DNA of 7,694 bases from DASWOJ01 sp964242325. GTDB lineage: Bacteria; Pseudomonadota; Alphaproteobacteria; Acetobacterales; Acetobacteraceae. The stretch spans positions 1 to 7,694 of the forward strand of contig CAXTCI010000232.1 in assembly GCA_964242325.1 (NCBI GenBank), read 5' to 3'. Both the position numbers and the translations under genes were made by a program. Positions within the stretch are counted from its first letter, which is position 1. Each line of letters starts with the position of its first letter. Below are positions 1 through 5,872 of the stretch, piece by piece. A model generated the notes under the pieces. It searched no databases, had not been told where the DNA came from, and was given only the letters and a program-made list of their open reading frames with translations.

Positions 1-246
1 ACAAACGCGAAAATAGCCAACCGGCCGCCGCACCCCCAATCTTGCGACGGTCCCCTAAACGCCAGCTTACCCTATTAGCGTAGCACCTAAGATTGCAGCT
101 TTCGACAGGAAGCGACCCTCAACTGTCCACAGTGCTCATTAGCGTTTTGTGCGCGCACCACCGTGCTGAAAGACACGCTTGAGGGTGCCTGCCGCCGGCA
201 CCACCCCGGTTCCGACCTACCAACGACGACCAGGCCCTACCGGCGA
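1..246. other. Non-coding or unrecognised left flank
   Basis: I see no convincing gene in this stretch. The open frames that cross it, on either strand, have arginine- and proline-rich compositions without recognisable motifs, and they lack good ribosome binding sites. A small inverted repeat, GGTGCC at 184-189 and GGCACC at 197-202 with a 7-base loop, lies downstream of the leftward operon. It has no adjacent T tract, so I do not call it a terminator. The first 120 bases look less GC-rich than the genes to the right. Confidence 0.5.
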
Positions 247-254
247 CGGCCTGA

Positions 255-392
255 TCATCTCCCAGAGGTTTGCATGCTCTCCACGGTGTCCTGTACCGAT
301 GCCGGCGCACTCCGGACAACCGCGATGCCGGTATGTCGCAGGCCTTCGATGACCTTCACGCCGGCCGTCACATTGACGGTGCTACTCCGCAT
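255..392 (-). pseudogene. Short ORF, possible remnant of a VOC/glyoxalase-family gene
   Basis: This 45-residue reading frame starts with ATG one base after the stop of the Rieske ferredoxin gene, so it sits as a fourth member of the leftward operon. An internal GTG at 359 begins VKVIEGLRHTGIAVV, followed by PASVQ. That resembles the first beta strand and following turn of vicinal-oxygen-chelate (VOC) proteins, which often read GLRHTGIVVRDLPASV, with the His as a metal ligand. The frame then stops at 255. In another minus-strand frame at about 273-247 the DNA encodes NLWEMIRP, which resembles the C-terminal GNLWE(M/L)I segment of the same fold, where the Glu is a metal ligand. A plausible reading is a VOC gene reduced by an internal deletion and frameshift. 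The matches are short and made from memory, so chance is a real alternative. It could also be a small hypothetical protein or nothing. Confidence 0.27.
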
Positions 393-393
393 G

Positions 394-726
394 TCATCCC
401 GGAACGGCGACCAACACGTCTGCCCCGTCAACTTTGGTCCTGTAAGTCCGGATGTCGGCAGTGATAGGTGCGCCCTGGCCCTTGCCGGTGCGAACGTCGA
501 ACTGTCCATTGTGCAGCGGGCACTCGATTGTATGCCCTTCCAGCCACCCGTCCGTCAGGAGCGCGTATGCGTGCGAACACACGTTATCGGTGCAGAACCA
601 TGCACCTTCAACGTGATAGAGGGCCAGTTGCAGGCCCATTAGCTCAACGGGAATTGCTTCCCCCTCCTCCAGGTCGCCAGTACCGGCGACCCGATGCCAA
701 TCTGCATTCAGGGCCTCGTCCTCCAT
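394..726 (-). CDS. Rieske [2Fe-2S] ferredoxin, oxygenase type (110 aa)
   Basis: This is a small soluble electron carrier that would take electrons from a flavoprotein reductase and pass them to an oxygenase. The Rieske cluster ligands are clear: Cys50-x-His52 (CSH) and Cys69-x2-His72 (CPLH), separated by 16 residues, followed by NGQFD and TGKG. The length and spacing match the NahAb/BphA3 ferredoxin group. The N-terminal WHRVAGTGDLEEGEA stretch is also typical. The ATG overlaps the TGA of amidohydrolase A (TGATG) and is preceded by AGGAAAGGA, so the start is well supported and translation is probably coupled. No transmembrane segment or signal peptide is visible, so it is cytoplasmic. It is the third gene of the leftward operon. 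No oxygenase that it could serve lies in the window. The fold assignment is certain; the partner is not. Confidence 0.93.
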   Translation of the reverse strand: MEDEALNADWHRVAGTGDLEEGEAIPVELMGLQLALYHVEGAWFCTDNVCSHAYALLTDGWLEGHTIECPLHNGQFDVRTGKGQGAPITADIRTYRTKVDGADVLVAVPG

Positions 727-1835
727 CAGTCCTTTCCTAGGAACAGCGCCCGCGCATTCCCGCGAAAGAACGCATCGCGCTGCTGCGGGGTGACCGGCAT
801 CTTCAATGCCTGGCGTGGGTCATCGTAGTCCCAATGCGGGTAGTCCGTCGCGAACAGCAGCCGGTCCCATCCGATCCACCCGATCGTATCCGCCAGGTGG
901 CCGGCCTCGTCCGGCTCCTCCATGGGCTGCGTCGTTAGCCAGAAGTGCTCGCGGATGACCTCGGACGGCGGCCGGGTCACGGCAGGTGTTTCGCTGCGCA
1001 GCGTGTTCCAGGCCCGGTCCAGCCTCCAGGCGAGCGGGGGGAGCCAGGCGAAGCCGGCCTCCACCAGCACCACACGTAGATCAGGTACTTGCGCGAACAC
1101 GCCGCCCAGCACCATCGAAGCCACCACGGACTGGCAGGATTGCGAATGGCCGACCATGTCTTCCATGTAATAGGACGGCCAGCCCGACGCCGTGGTCGGC
1201 GTGCCGCCGTTGCCGAACGCATGGATGCCGACGGGCAGGCCGGCCCGTGCCGCCGCCGCATAGATGGGCCAGTAGCGGCGGTGCCCCAGCGGCTCCACCG
1301 TGCGCGACAGCAGCAGCACCTGCACCATGTCGGGATGACCGGCCCATCGCTCGATCTCAAGCACCGATGCGTCCGCGTCCTCGTAGGGCACCACGATGGA
1401 CGCCTTGAGCCGCCGCTCCAGCCCGGTCCACTCCGCCACTTGCCAATCGTTGATCGCACGCGACACGGCTGCGCCCAGGTCCAGGTTCTGGAACCCACCG
1501 GGATGGGGGCGGATCATCTGTAGGATGCCGAGTTCGATCCCGTTCGCATCCAGGTGGTGTGTGCGCATGAAATCGAGGCTGCTGCCGGGCCGTCCGCCAC
1601 CTGGGGGCCAGGCATCGCGCCGGCTGGCGTCAGGCTGGCTTTTCGGGAATTGCGGGCCGCCGCTGTTACCCTGCCGCGGGCGTTGGCCAAACAGGGAAAG
1701 GTGCTCCTGCCAGCGCCTCTCCATGTATGGGTAGAGCATCTTGAAGTCGCGCGGGCTGTGGTGGATGTCGCAGTCGGAGATGCCGAGCCTTGTCGCAGCG
1801 GGGGGTAAGGCTTCGGGACGGACCTGAACGTTCAT
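726..1835 (-). CDS. Amidohydrolase A, COG2159/Amidohydro_2 family (369 aa)
   Basis: This is a TIM-barrel, metal-dependent enzyme of the superfamily that contains ACMSD, gamma-resorcylate decarboxylase and LigW, as well as hydrolases. Visible motifs are Asp23-Cys-Asp-x-His25 region (SDCDIH, first-strand metal site), GIHAFG with His205 (strand 5), VEAGFAWLP with Glu259 (strand 6), TTQPMEEP at 301-308 and FATDYPHWD with Asp331 (strand 8). All are full length, and the C-terminal GNARALF helix is present. The ATG was chosen for its exceptional AGGAGGTGA ribosome site. A longer in-frame extension exists, but it would run across the MFS gene. It is a close paralogue of amidohydrolase C: both begin MNVQVRP and share PKSQPDASRRDA. 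It lies 11 bases after the MFS stop and overlaps the ferredoxin start. The substrate is unknown; I infer an aromatic acid or a ring-cleavage product from its neighbours. Confidence 0.9.
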   Translation of the reverse strand: MNVQVRPEALPPAATRLGISDCDIHHSPRDFKMLYPYMERRWQEHLSLFGQRPRQGNSGGPQFPKSQPDASRRDAWPPGGGRPGSSLDFMRTHHLDANGIELGILQMIRPHPGGFQNLDLGAAVSRAINDWQVAEWTGLERRLKASIVVPYEDADASVLEIERWAGHPDMVQVLLLSRTVEPLGHRRYWPIYAAAARAGLPVGIHAFGNGGTPTTASGWPSYYMEDMVGHSQSCQSVVASMVLGGVFAQVPDLRVVLVEAGFAWLPPLAWRLDRAWNTLRSETPAVTRPPSEVIREHFWLTTQPMEEPDEAGHLADTIGWIGWDRLLFATDYPHWDYDDPRQALKMPVTPQQRDAFFRGNARALFLGKD

Positions 1836-1837
1836 AT

Positions 1838-1847
1838 TCACCTCCTT
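1838..1847 (-). promoter_or_regulatory. Consensus Shine-Dalgarno for amidohydrolase A
   Basis: On the minus strand the bases AAGGAGGTGA are a 10-base perfect match to the anti-Shine-Dalgarno end of 16S rRNA, placed 2 bases before the ATG at 1835 (5 bases after GGAGG). Its first base overlaps the TAA stop of the MFS gene. This settles the start codon and suggests that amidohydrolase A is translated strongly and independently of the transporter. Confidence 0.85.
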
Positions 1848-3157
1848 TAATCGGCGCCTGCGAGGGCCGGGCTGCCGCCCGGCTCCAACCCCGCCAGCGG
1901 AATCGGCTCGTTTTGCACCATGAAGTAATAGAATGCCGAGCCCGTCAGCGTCACGGCCGCGCCGATGCCGAGCGCCACCGCGAACGATCCAGTCTGGTCC
2001 ACCACGTAGCCTGTCAGGACCGGCGATACCGTGCCGCCGATGTATGATCCGAAGTTCTGGATCGACGACACGGACCCGGCATAGGACTGCGGCGCGACAG
2101 CGCTGACCAGCGTCCACTTGCCCGACTGCGCGAAGGACAGGAAAAACATTGCAGCCGAGATGCAGGCGAGCGCCGGCCCGATCCCGTCGGACACCGCCGC
2201 TCCAGCACAGAACACGCCCGATAGTATATAGCCGCAGGCTGCCGGCAACTTTCGGCTCTGCACTACGCCCATGCCGCCATGCGCCAGCCGATCCGTGACC
2301 CACCCGCCCGCGAGTGATCCCACGATGGAGCAGCCAAGTGGAATCATTGCCACCAGCCCCGTCTTGGCGATGGACACGTGCTGCTGCATTTCGAGGTAGG
2401 CCGGCAGCCAGGTGCCATACATCCAGATTGCATAGCCCGAGCAGAACGAGCCCAGGATCATTCCCCACATGGAGCGGAAGGTGAACAGCCGCTGCCAGCT
2501 TGCCACCGAAACCGGGACCCGGGCGCCAATCCCGTTTTCCACCAGGTAGGCGCGGTCAGGCGCTGCCATACCCGCCACGACAGGGTCTCGATACAGCGCG
2601 AACCAGGCGGCGGCGCCCAGCAGGCCGATGACGCCCATGGCCGTGAACATCGCCCGCCATCCGAAGCTGATCAGCAGCACCGTAAGCAGCGGCGTGCCGA
2701 TAATGCGCCCGAGGTCGCCGCCCAGCGTAAAGACCCCCGTGGGCCGGCCCCGGTCACGGGGGGCGAACCAGTTGGCGACCGTACGCACCGCGCCGGGGAA
2801 CGCCGGGCTTTCAAACACGCCCAGGGCGACGCGGGACCACATGAAGCTCATGTAACCGCCCATCCAGCCGCCTGCCGCCTGCGCCGCGGACCACAGCACC
2901 AACGCCCAGCCGAGCAGCTTGCGCGGCCCGACCCGGTCAACCATCAGCCCCACGGGGATTTGCGCCAGCGCGAAGGCAATCGACCAGGCCGATTGCAGCG
3001 CCCCGATGGCGGTGGCGCTAATGCCGAATTCCTCACGTATCTTAAGGTTGCCAATGGCGAGCGTTGAGCGGTCAATATAGTTAAGTGCAATGGCAAACGT
3101 GCACATGGCAACCGCCAGCCATTGCATCCGCCTCAGCGCCGACGTTGTTGCGTTCAC
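1847..3157 (-). CDS. MFS transporter, anion:cation symporter (ACS)-like (436 aa)
   Basis: This is an inner-membrane carrier, probably a proton symporter for an organic anion. After a short cytoplasmic tail, the first helix ends in LNYIDRSTLAIGN (residues 25-37), a hallmark of the ACS family (hexuronate, galactonate, phthalate and hydroxybenzoate permeases). The loop 2-3 signature GLMVDRVGPRKLLG follows at about 70-83. Repeated hydrophobic spans through the rest are consistent with 12 helices. I chose the GTG at 3157 because GGGAGGGG lies just upstream. The longer in-frame start at 3364 would cover the divergent promoter and the beginning of amidohydrolase B. Met11 is the alternative start. 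It is the first gene of the leftward operon and so probably imports the substrate of the nearby enzymes. The family call is firm; the substrate (perhaps an aromatic carboxylate) is inference. Confidence 0.88.
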   Translation of the reverse strand: MNATTSALRRMQWLAVAMCTFAIALNYIDRSTLAIGNLKIREEFGISATAIGALQSAWSIAFALAQIPVGLMVDRVGPRKLLGWALVLWSAAQAAGGWMGGYMSFMWSRVALGVFESPAFPGAVRTVANWFAPRDRGRPTGVFTLGGDLGRIIGTPLLTVLLISFGWRAMFTAMGVIGLLGAAAWFALYRDPVVAGMAAPDRAYLVENGIGARVPVSVASWQRLFTFRSMWGMILGSFCSGYAIWMYGTWLPAYLEMQQHVSIAKTGLVAMIPLGCSIVGSLAGGWVTDRLAHGGMGVVQSRKLPAACGYILSGVFCAGAAVSDGIGPALACISAAMFFLSFAQSGKWTLVSAVAPQSYAGSVSSIQNFGSYIGGTVSPVLTGYVVDQTGSFAVALGIGAAVTLTGSAFYYFMVQNEPIPLAGLEPGGSPALAGAD

Positions 3158-3161
3158 GCTG

Positions 3162-3169
3162 CCCCTCCC
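3162..3169 (-). promoter_or_regulatory. Shine-Dalgarno supporting the GTG start of the MFS gene
   Basis: On the minus strand the run GGGAGGGG lies 4 bases before the GTG at 3157. It is the only good ribosome site near the N-terminus of the transporter and is the reason for preferring GTG over the upstream ATG codons or Met11. Confidence 0.6.
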
Positions 3170-3192
3170 AGCTTCTTTGTTGATTATTTGGC

Positions 3193-3201
3193 TGATATGA
3201 T
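3193..3201 (+). promoter_or_regulatory. Putative extended -10 promoter for the rightward operon
   Basis: On the plus strand TGATATGAT at 3193-3201 is a TG-n extended -10 element with a TATGAT hexamer (5 of 6). There is no good -35 at the usual distance, as expected for extended -10 promoters. Transcription would start near 3208, giving a leader of about 90 bases before the ATG at 3298. The hexamer overlaps the -10 of the leftward promoter on the other strand. Confidence 0.3.
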
Positions 3202-3226
3202 AACTACGCAGTGTGAAAGCTGGCAA
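3197..3226 (-). promoter_or_regulatory. Putative sigma70-type promoter for the leftward operon
   Basis: Reading the minus strand, TTGCCA (3226-3221, 5 of 6 to the -35 consensus) is followed after 18 bases by TATCAT (3202-3197, 5 of 6 to the -10 consensus). Transcription would begin near 3190, leaving a leader of about 33 bases before the GTG of the MFS gene. The fit is good, but made by eye only. Confidence 0.45.
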
Positions 3227-3288
3227 TGGCTTCCGCCCGTCGGATTTCACGGTTAGGCTGCCGTCCCATCCCCCATAGAGGGGAGGCT

Positions 3289-3293
3289 GGAGG
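3289..3293 (+). promoter_or_regulatory. Shine-Dalgarno for amidohydrolase B
   Basis: GGAGG lies 4 bases before the ATG at 3298, within a longer purine-rich run. It supports this start, which places the DCDIH motif near the N-terminus as is usual for the family, over the upstream ATG at 3226. Confidence 0.65.
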
Positions 3294-3297
3294 ACCG

Positions 3298-4359
3298 ATG
3301 TTCCCAAACATGATCGACTGCGACATCCATCCATCTGTGCCGGGCCTTGCATCCTTGCTGCCATACCTCGAGGAGCATTGGCGCGAGGTCGTTCTGGCCC
3401 GCGGCATGGATGAGCTGAACTCGATCAGCTACCCCGCCAACTCACCGCTGACCGCACGCGACGACTGGCGCCCGGCCAAGGGCAAGCCCGCCGCGACGCT
3501 CGACCAAGTGCGGCGCGAGTGCCTGGACACGTTCGGCACCGGCACGGCCATCCTCAACTGTCTGTATGGCATCCAGATGCTGTTCAGCGAGGACATGGCT
3601 GCTGCCTACGCCCGCGCCGTCAATGATTGGATCGCGGCGGAATGGCTGGCGCACGAGCCACGGTTGCGCGCTTCGATCGTGGTGCCGGCGCAGAACATCG
3701 AGATGGCGGTGGACGAGATCAACCGCTGTGCCGCCAACACGGGCTTCGTGCAGGTCCTGCTGCTCGCCAGCGGCGATGCGCCCTTGGGCAAGCGGCACCA
3801 CTGGCCCATCTACGCCGCCGCCGTGCGCCACGGCCTGGCTGTCGGCATCCACGCCGGCAGCAACTACCACAACCCGCCTACTGCCGTGGGCTGGCCGTCG
3901 TACTATACCGAGGACTATGTCGCGCAGGCCCAGGCGTTCCAGACCCAGGTCACGTCGCTGATCTGCGAAGGAGTGTTCTCGCGCCATCCCGACCTGAAGG
4001 TCGTGCTGCTCGAGTCCGGCTGGACTTGGCTGCCTGCTCATCTATGGCGACTGACCAAGTACTGGCGCGGCCTGCGGACCGAAATTCCCTGGGTGGACCG
4101 CTCGCCGGTCGAGATCGTACGGACGAACATCCGCCTGTCACTCACCCCCACCGACATGCCGCCGCGGGCCGACATGCTGATGCGGATACTGGACCACATG
4201 CAGTCTGACGAGCTGCTGGTGTTCTCCACTGACTACCCGCATAACCATTTCGACGGCAGCGACCCCTGGCCGCCGGGCCTCTCGCCCGAGCTCAGGCACC
4301 GCATCGCGGTGGACAACCCGCGAGCCGCCTATCCCCGCCTCAAGGAGCTTGTGGCATGA
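3298..4359 (+). CDS. Amidohydrolase B, COG2159/Amidohydro_2 family (353 aa)
   Basis: This is a metal-dependent TIM-barrel enzyme of the same superfamily as A and C, but more divergent. Motifs are IDCDIHP at 6-12 (Asp9, His11), GIHAGSN with His185, LESGWTWLP with Glu239, and FSTDYPH with Asp312. The SIVVP and VQVLLLA barrel strands and the GWPSYY segment are also shared. It differs from A and C in three places: it lacks the PKSQPDASRRDA block, it has LTPTDMPP where they have TTQPMEEP, and it has DYPHNHFDG instead of DYPHWDFDD. It therefore probably acts on a different substrate. The start is the ATG after GGAGG (3289-3293); an in-frame ATG at 3226 has no equivalent support and would overlap the promoter region. 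Its stop overlaps the next start (ATGA). It is the first gene of the rightward operon. Confidence 0.88.
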   Translation: MFPNMIDCDIHPSVPGLASLLPYLEEHWREVVLARGMDELNSISYPANSPLTARDDWRPAKGKPAATLDQVRRECLDTFGTGTAILNCLYGIQMLFSEDMAAAYARAVNDWIAAEWLAHEPRLRASIVVPAQNIEMAVDEINRCAANTGFVQVLLLASGDAPLGKRHHWPIYAAAVRHGLAVGIHAGSNYHNPPTAVGWPSYYTEDYVAQAQAFQTQVTSLICEGVFSRHPDLKVVLLESGWTWLPAHLWRLTKYWRGLRTEIPWVDRSPVEIVRTNIRLSLTPTDMPPRADMLMRILDHMQSDELLVFSTDYPHNHFDGSDPWPPGLSPELRHRIAVDNPRAAYPRLKELVA

Positions 4360-5462
4360 ACGTCCAGGTCCGCCCGACCCCCACCGCATCCGCCGCCACT
4401 CGGCTTGCCATAGCGGATTGCGACATCCACCCGGCGCAGCGGACGCCGCACGACCTAGACCCTTGGCTGCCCAAGCAGTGGCGGGACCACGCGGCGCAGT
4501 TCGGCGCCATCCGGCGGCTTGGGATGCACAAGGGGCCGGCCTATCCCAAAAGCCAGCCCGATGCGTCCCGCCGGGACGCGCTGCCGCCTGAGGGCGGGCG
4601 GCAGGGCAGCAGCCCGTCATTCATGGCGGCGCAGCATCTCGATCCCAACAACGTCGTACTCGGCATCCTGAACCCTCTCAACAGCGGGCAAGGCGTGTCG
4701 AACCCCGACTTCAGCGCCGCGCTGTGCCGGGCCGTGAACCATTGGCAGGAAGAGGTCTGGCTCGCCAAAGACGACCGACTGCGCGCGTCCATCGTCGTGC
4801 CATACGAGTTTGCCGACCTGGCCGCCGCAGAGATCGACTACTGGGCCGGACGCCGGGGCTTCGCGCAGGTGCTGCTGCTATCCCGTACGGCCGAGCCGTT
4901 GGGCAACCGGCGCTACTGGAAGATGTTCAGGGCGGCGGAGTCGGCCGGGCTACCAGTGTCCGTCCATGCGTTCGGCTACGGCGGCTCACCCATCACCAGC
5001 ACCGGTTGGCCGTCCTTCTACATCGAGGAAATGACCGGCCACGCGCAATCCTGCCAAGCCGGGCTGACGTCCATGCTGGTGGAAGGGCTGTTCGACCGCC
5101 ACCCGGCGCTGCGGCTGGTGATGGTGGAGGCCGGGTTCGCCTGGGCGCCATCGCTCGCCTGGCGCCTGGACAAGGTATGGAAAACCCTGCGTGCGGAAAC
5201 GCCGCACCTGCGCCGCGCGCCCTCCGAAGCGATGCGGGACCAGGTCTGGTGGACGACACAGCCCATGGAGGAGCCTGACACGCGCGAACACCTACTGGAC
5301 ACGATCGAGTGGATGGGCCTCGACCGCCTGCTGTTCGCGACGGACTACCCGCATTGGGACTTCGACGACCCGGCGCACGCATTGCCGCTGCCGCTGAGCG
5401 AGGCCCAGCGCCGGCAGTTCTTCCTAGGCAACGCGCGCGCGCTGTATGGCGAGGCTCCATGA
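4356..5462 (+). CDS. Amidohydrolase C, COG2159/Amidohydro_2 family, paralogue of A (368 aa)
   Basis: This is a TIM-barrel metal enzyme with the same motif order as amidohydrolase A: ADCDIHP (Asp23, His25), PKSQPDASRRDA at 64-75, SVHAFGYGG (His204), MVEAGFAWAP (Glu258), TTQPMEEP at 300-307, FATDYPHWD (Asp330) and C-terminal GNARALYG. It is nearly the same length as A and begins with the same seven residues, so the two arose by duplication. The ATG overlaps the stop of amidohydrolase B, and AAGGAG lies 8 bases upstream, so the start is secure. It ends in an ATGA overlap with the Rieske gene, mirroring the A-to-ferredoxin junction on the other strand. The reaction (hydrolysis or non-oxidative decarboxylation) and the substrate cannot be told from sequence. 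Confidence 0.9.
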   Translation: MNVQVRPTPTASAATRLAIADCDIHPAQRTPHDLDPWLPKQWRDHAAQFGAIRRLGMHKGPAYPKSQPDASRRDALPPEGGRQGSSPSFMAAQHLDPNNVVLGILNPLNSGQGVSNPDFSAALCRAVNHWQEEVWLAKDDRLRASIVVPYEFADLAAAEIDYWAGRRGFAQVLLLSRTAEPLGNRRYWKMFRAAESAGLPVSVHAFGYGGSPITSTGWPSFYIEEMTGHAQSCQAGLTSMLVEGLFDRHPALRLVMVEAGFAWAPSLAWRLDKVWKTLRAETPHLRRAPSEAMRDQVWWTTQPMEEPDTREHLLDTIEWMGLDRLLFATDYPHWDFDDPAHALPLPLSEAQRRQFFLGNARALYGEAP

Positions 5463-5872
5463 CGCGCCACGTCGTCGCCGCAACGAGTGAGATACCGCCC
5501 GGCGCCCGCAAGCGGGTGGTGGTGAAGGGCCGGCCTATCGCCATCTTCAACCTCGATAACCAGTTCTTCGGCATGCTCGACCGATGCCCGCACCAGGGCG
5601 GCTCCCTGTGCGCCGGCATCGTCACCGGCCTGCTGCAATCGAAAGAGCCAGGCCAATACACCTACACCCGCAAGGGCGAGTTTGTCCGGTGCCCCTGGCA
5701 CGGGTGGGAGTTCGACATCCGGACGGGGCAGTCTTATTGCGACCCCGAGCGATTCCGCAGCAAATCCTTCCCGGTCAGCACCGAGTCCGGTGCAGCCGTT
5801 GTTGCCGGACCGTATAAGGCCGAGACCGTGCCCGTCCGCGTCGAGGAGGGCTACATCGTCGTTGACGTTTGA
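5459..5872 (+). CDS. Rieske [2Fe-2S] protein with long inter-ligand insert (137 aa)
   Basis: This is a soluble Rieske electron carrier. The ligands are Cys43-Pro-His45 (CPHQGGSL) and Cys78-Pro-Trp-His81 (CPWHGWEFD). The stretch between His45 and Cys78 is 32 residues, about twice that of standard oxygenase ferredoxins such as the one encoded at 394-726. CPWHGWEFDIRTG resembles the Rieske domain of ring-hydroxylating oxygenase alpha subunits, but no catalytic domain follows, and the protein ends after one beta-rich domain. Its ATG overlaps the stop of amidohydrolase C (ATGA); the upstream ribosome site is weak (GAGG at 5451-5454), which suggests translational coupling. Its 3' end overlaps the reductase gene. 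The assembly of the operon suggests that it takes electrons from that reductase. I recall similar long-insert Rieske proteins next to this amidohydrolase subfamily in other genomes, but cannot verify it here. Confidence 0.9.
   Translation: MTRHVVAATSEIPPGARKRVVVKGRPIAIFNLDNQFFGMLDRCPHQGGSLCAGIVTGLLQSKEPGQYTYTRKGEFVRCPWHGWEFDIRTGQSYCDPERFRSKSFPVSTESGAAVVAGPYKAETVPVRVEEGYIVVDV

Noticed and set aside
184..202. Hairpin GGTGCC/GGCACC as a terminator of the leftward operon
   Set aside because: The 6-base stem has no T tract on the minus strand, and short GC repeats are common here.
1836..2468. N-terminal extension of amidohydrolase A in the same frame, starting upstream at 2468
   Set aside because: It runs across the MFS gene in another frame, has no family homology, and the AGGAGGTGA site just before 1835 fixes the true start.
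2378..3067. Plus-strand open frame of 229 residues opposite the MFS gene
   Set aside because: It is a high-GC antisense shadow: rich in Arg, Pro, Gln and His, with no motif, exactly opposite a well-supported transporter.
3168..3223. Inverted repeat CCAGCTT (3168-3174) and AAGCTGG (3217-3223) flanking the divergent promoters
   Set aside because: A 7-base match at this distance is expected by chance in a region of this size; not enough to call a looped operator.
3226..3297. Upstream ATG for amidohydrolase B at 3226
   Set aside because: It adds 24 Arg/Pro-rich residues before the normal family N-terminus, overlaps the leftward -35 and lacks a comparable ribosome site.
3158..3364. Longer MFS N-terminus with ATG at 3364
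   Set aside because: It would cover the divergent promoter and the first codons of amidohydrolase B, and the added residues are not membrane-like. GTG at 3157 has a good ribosome site.
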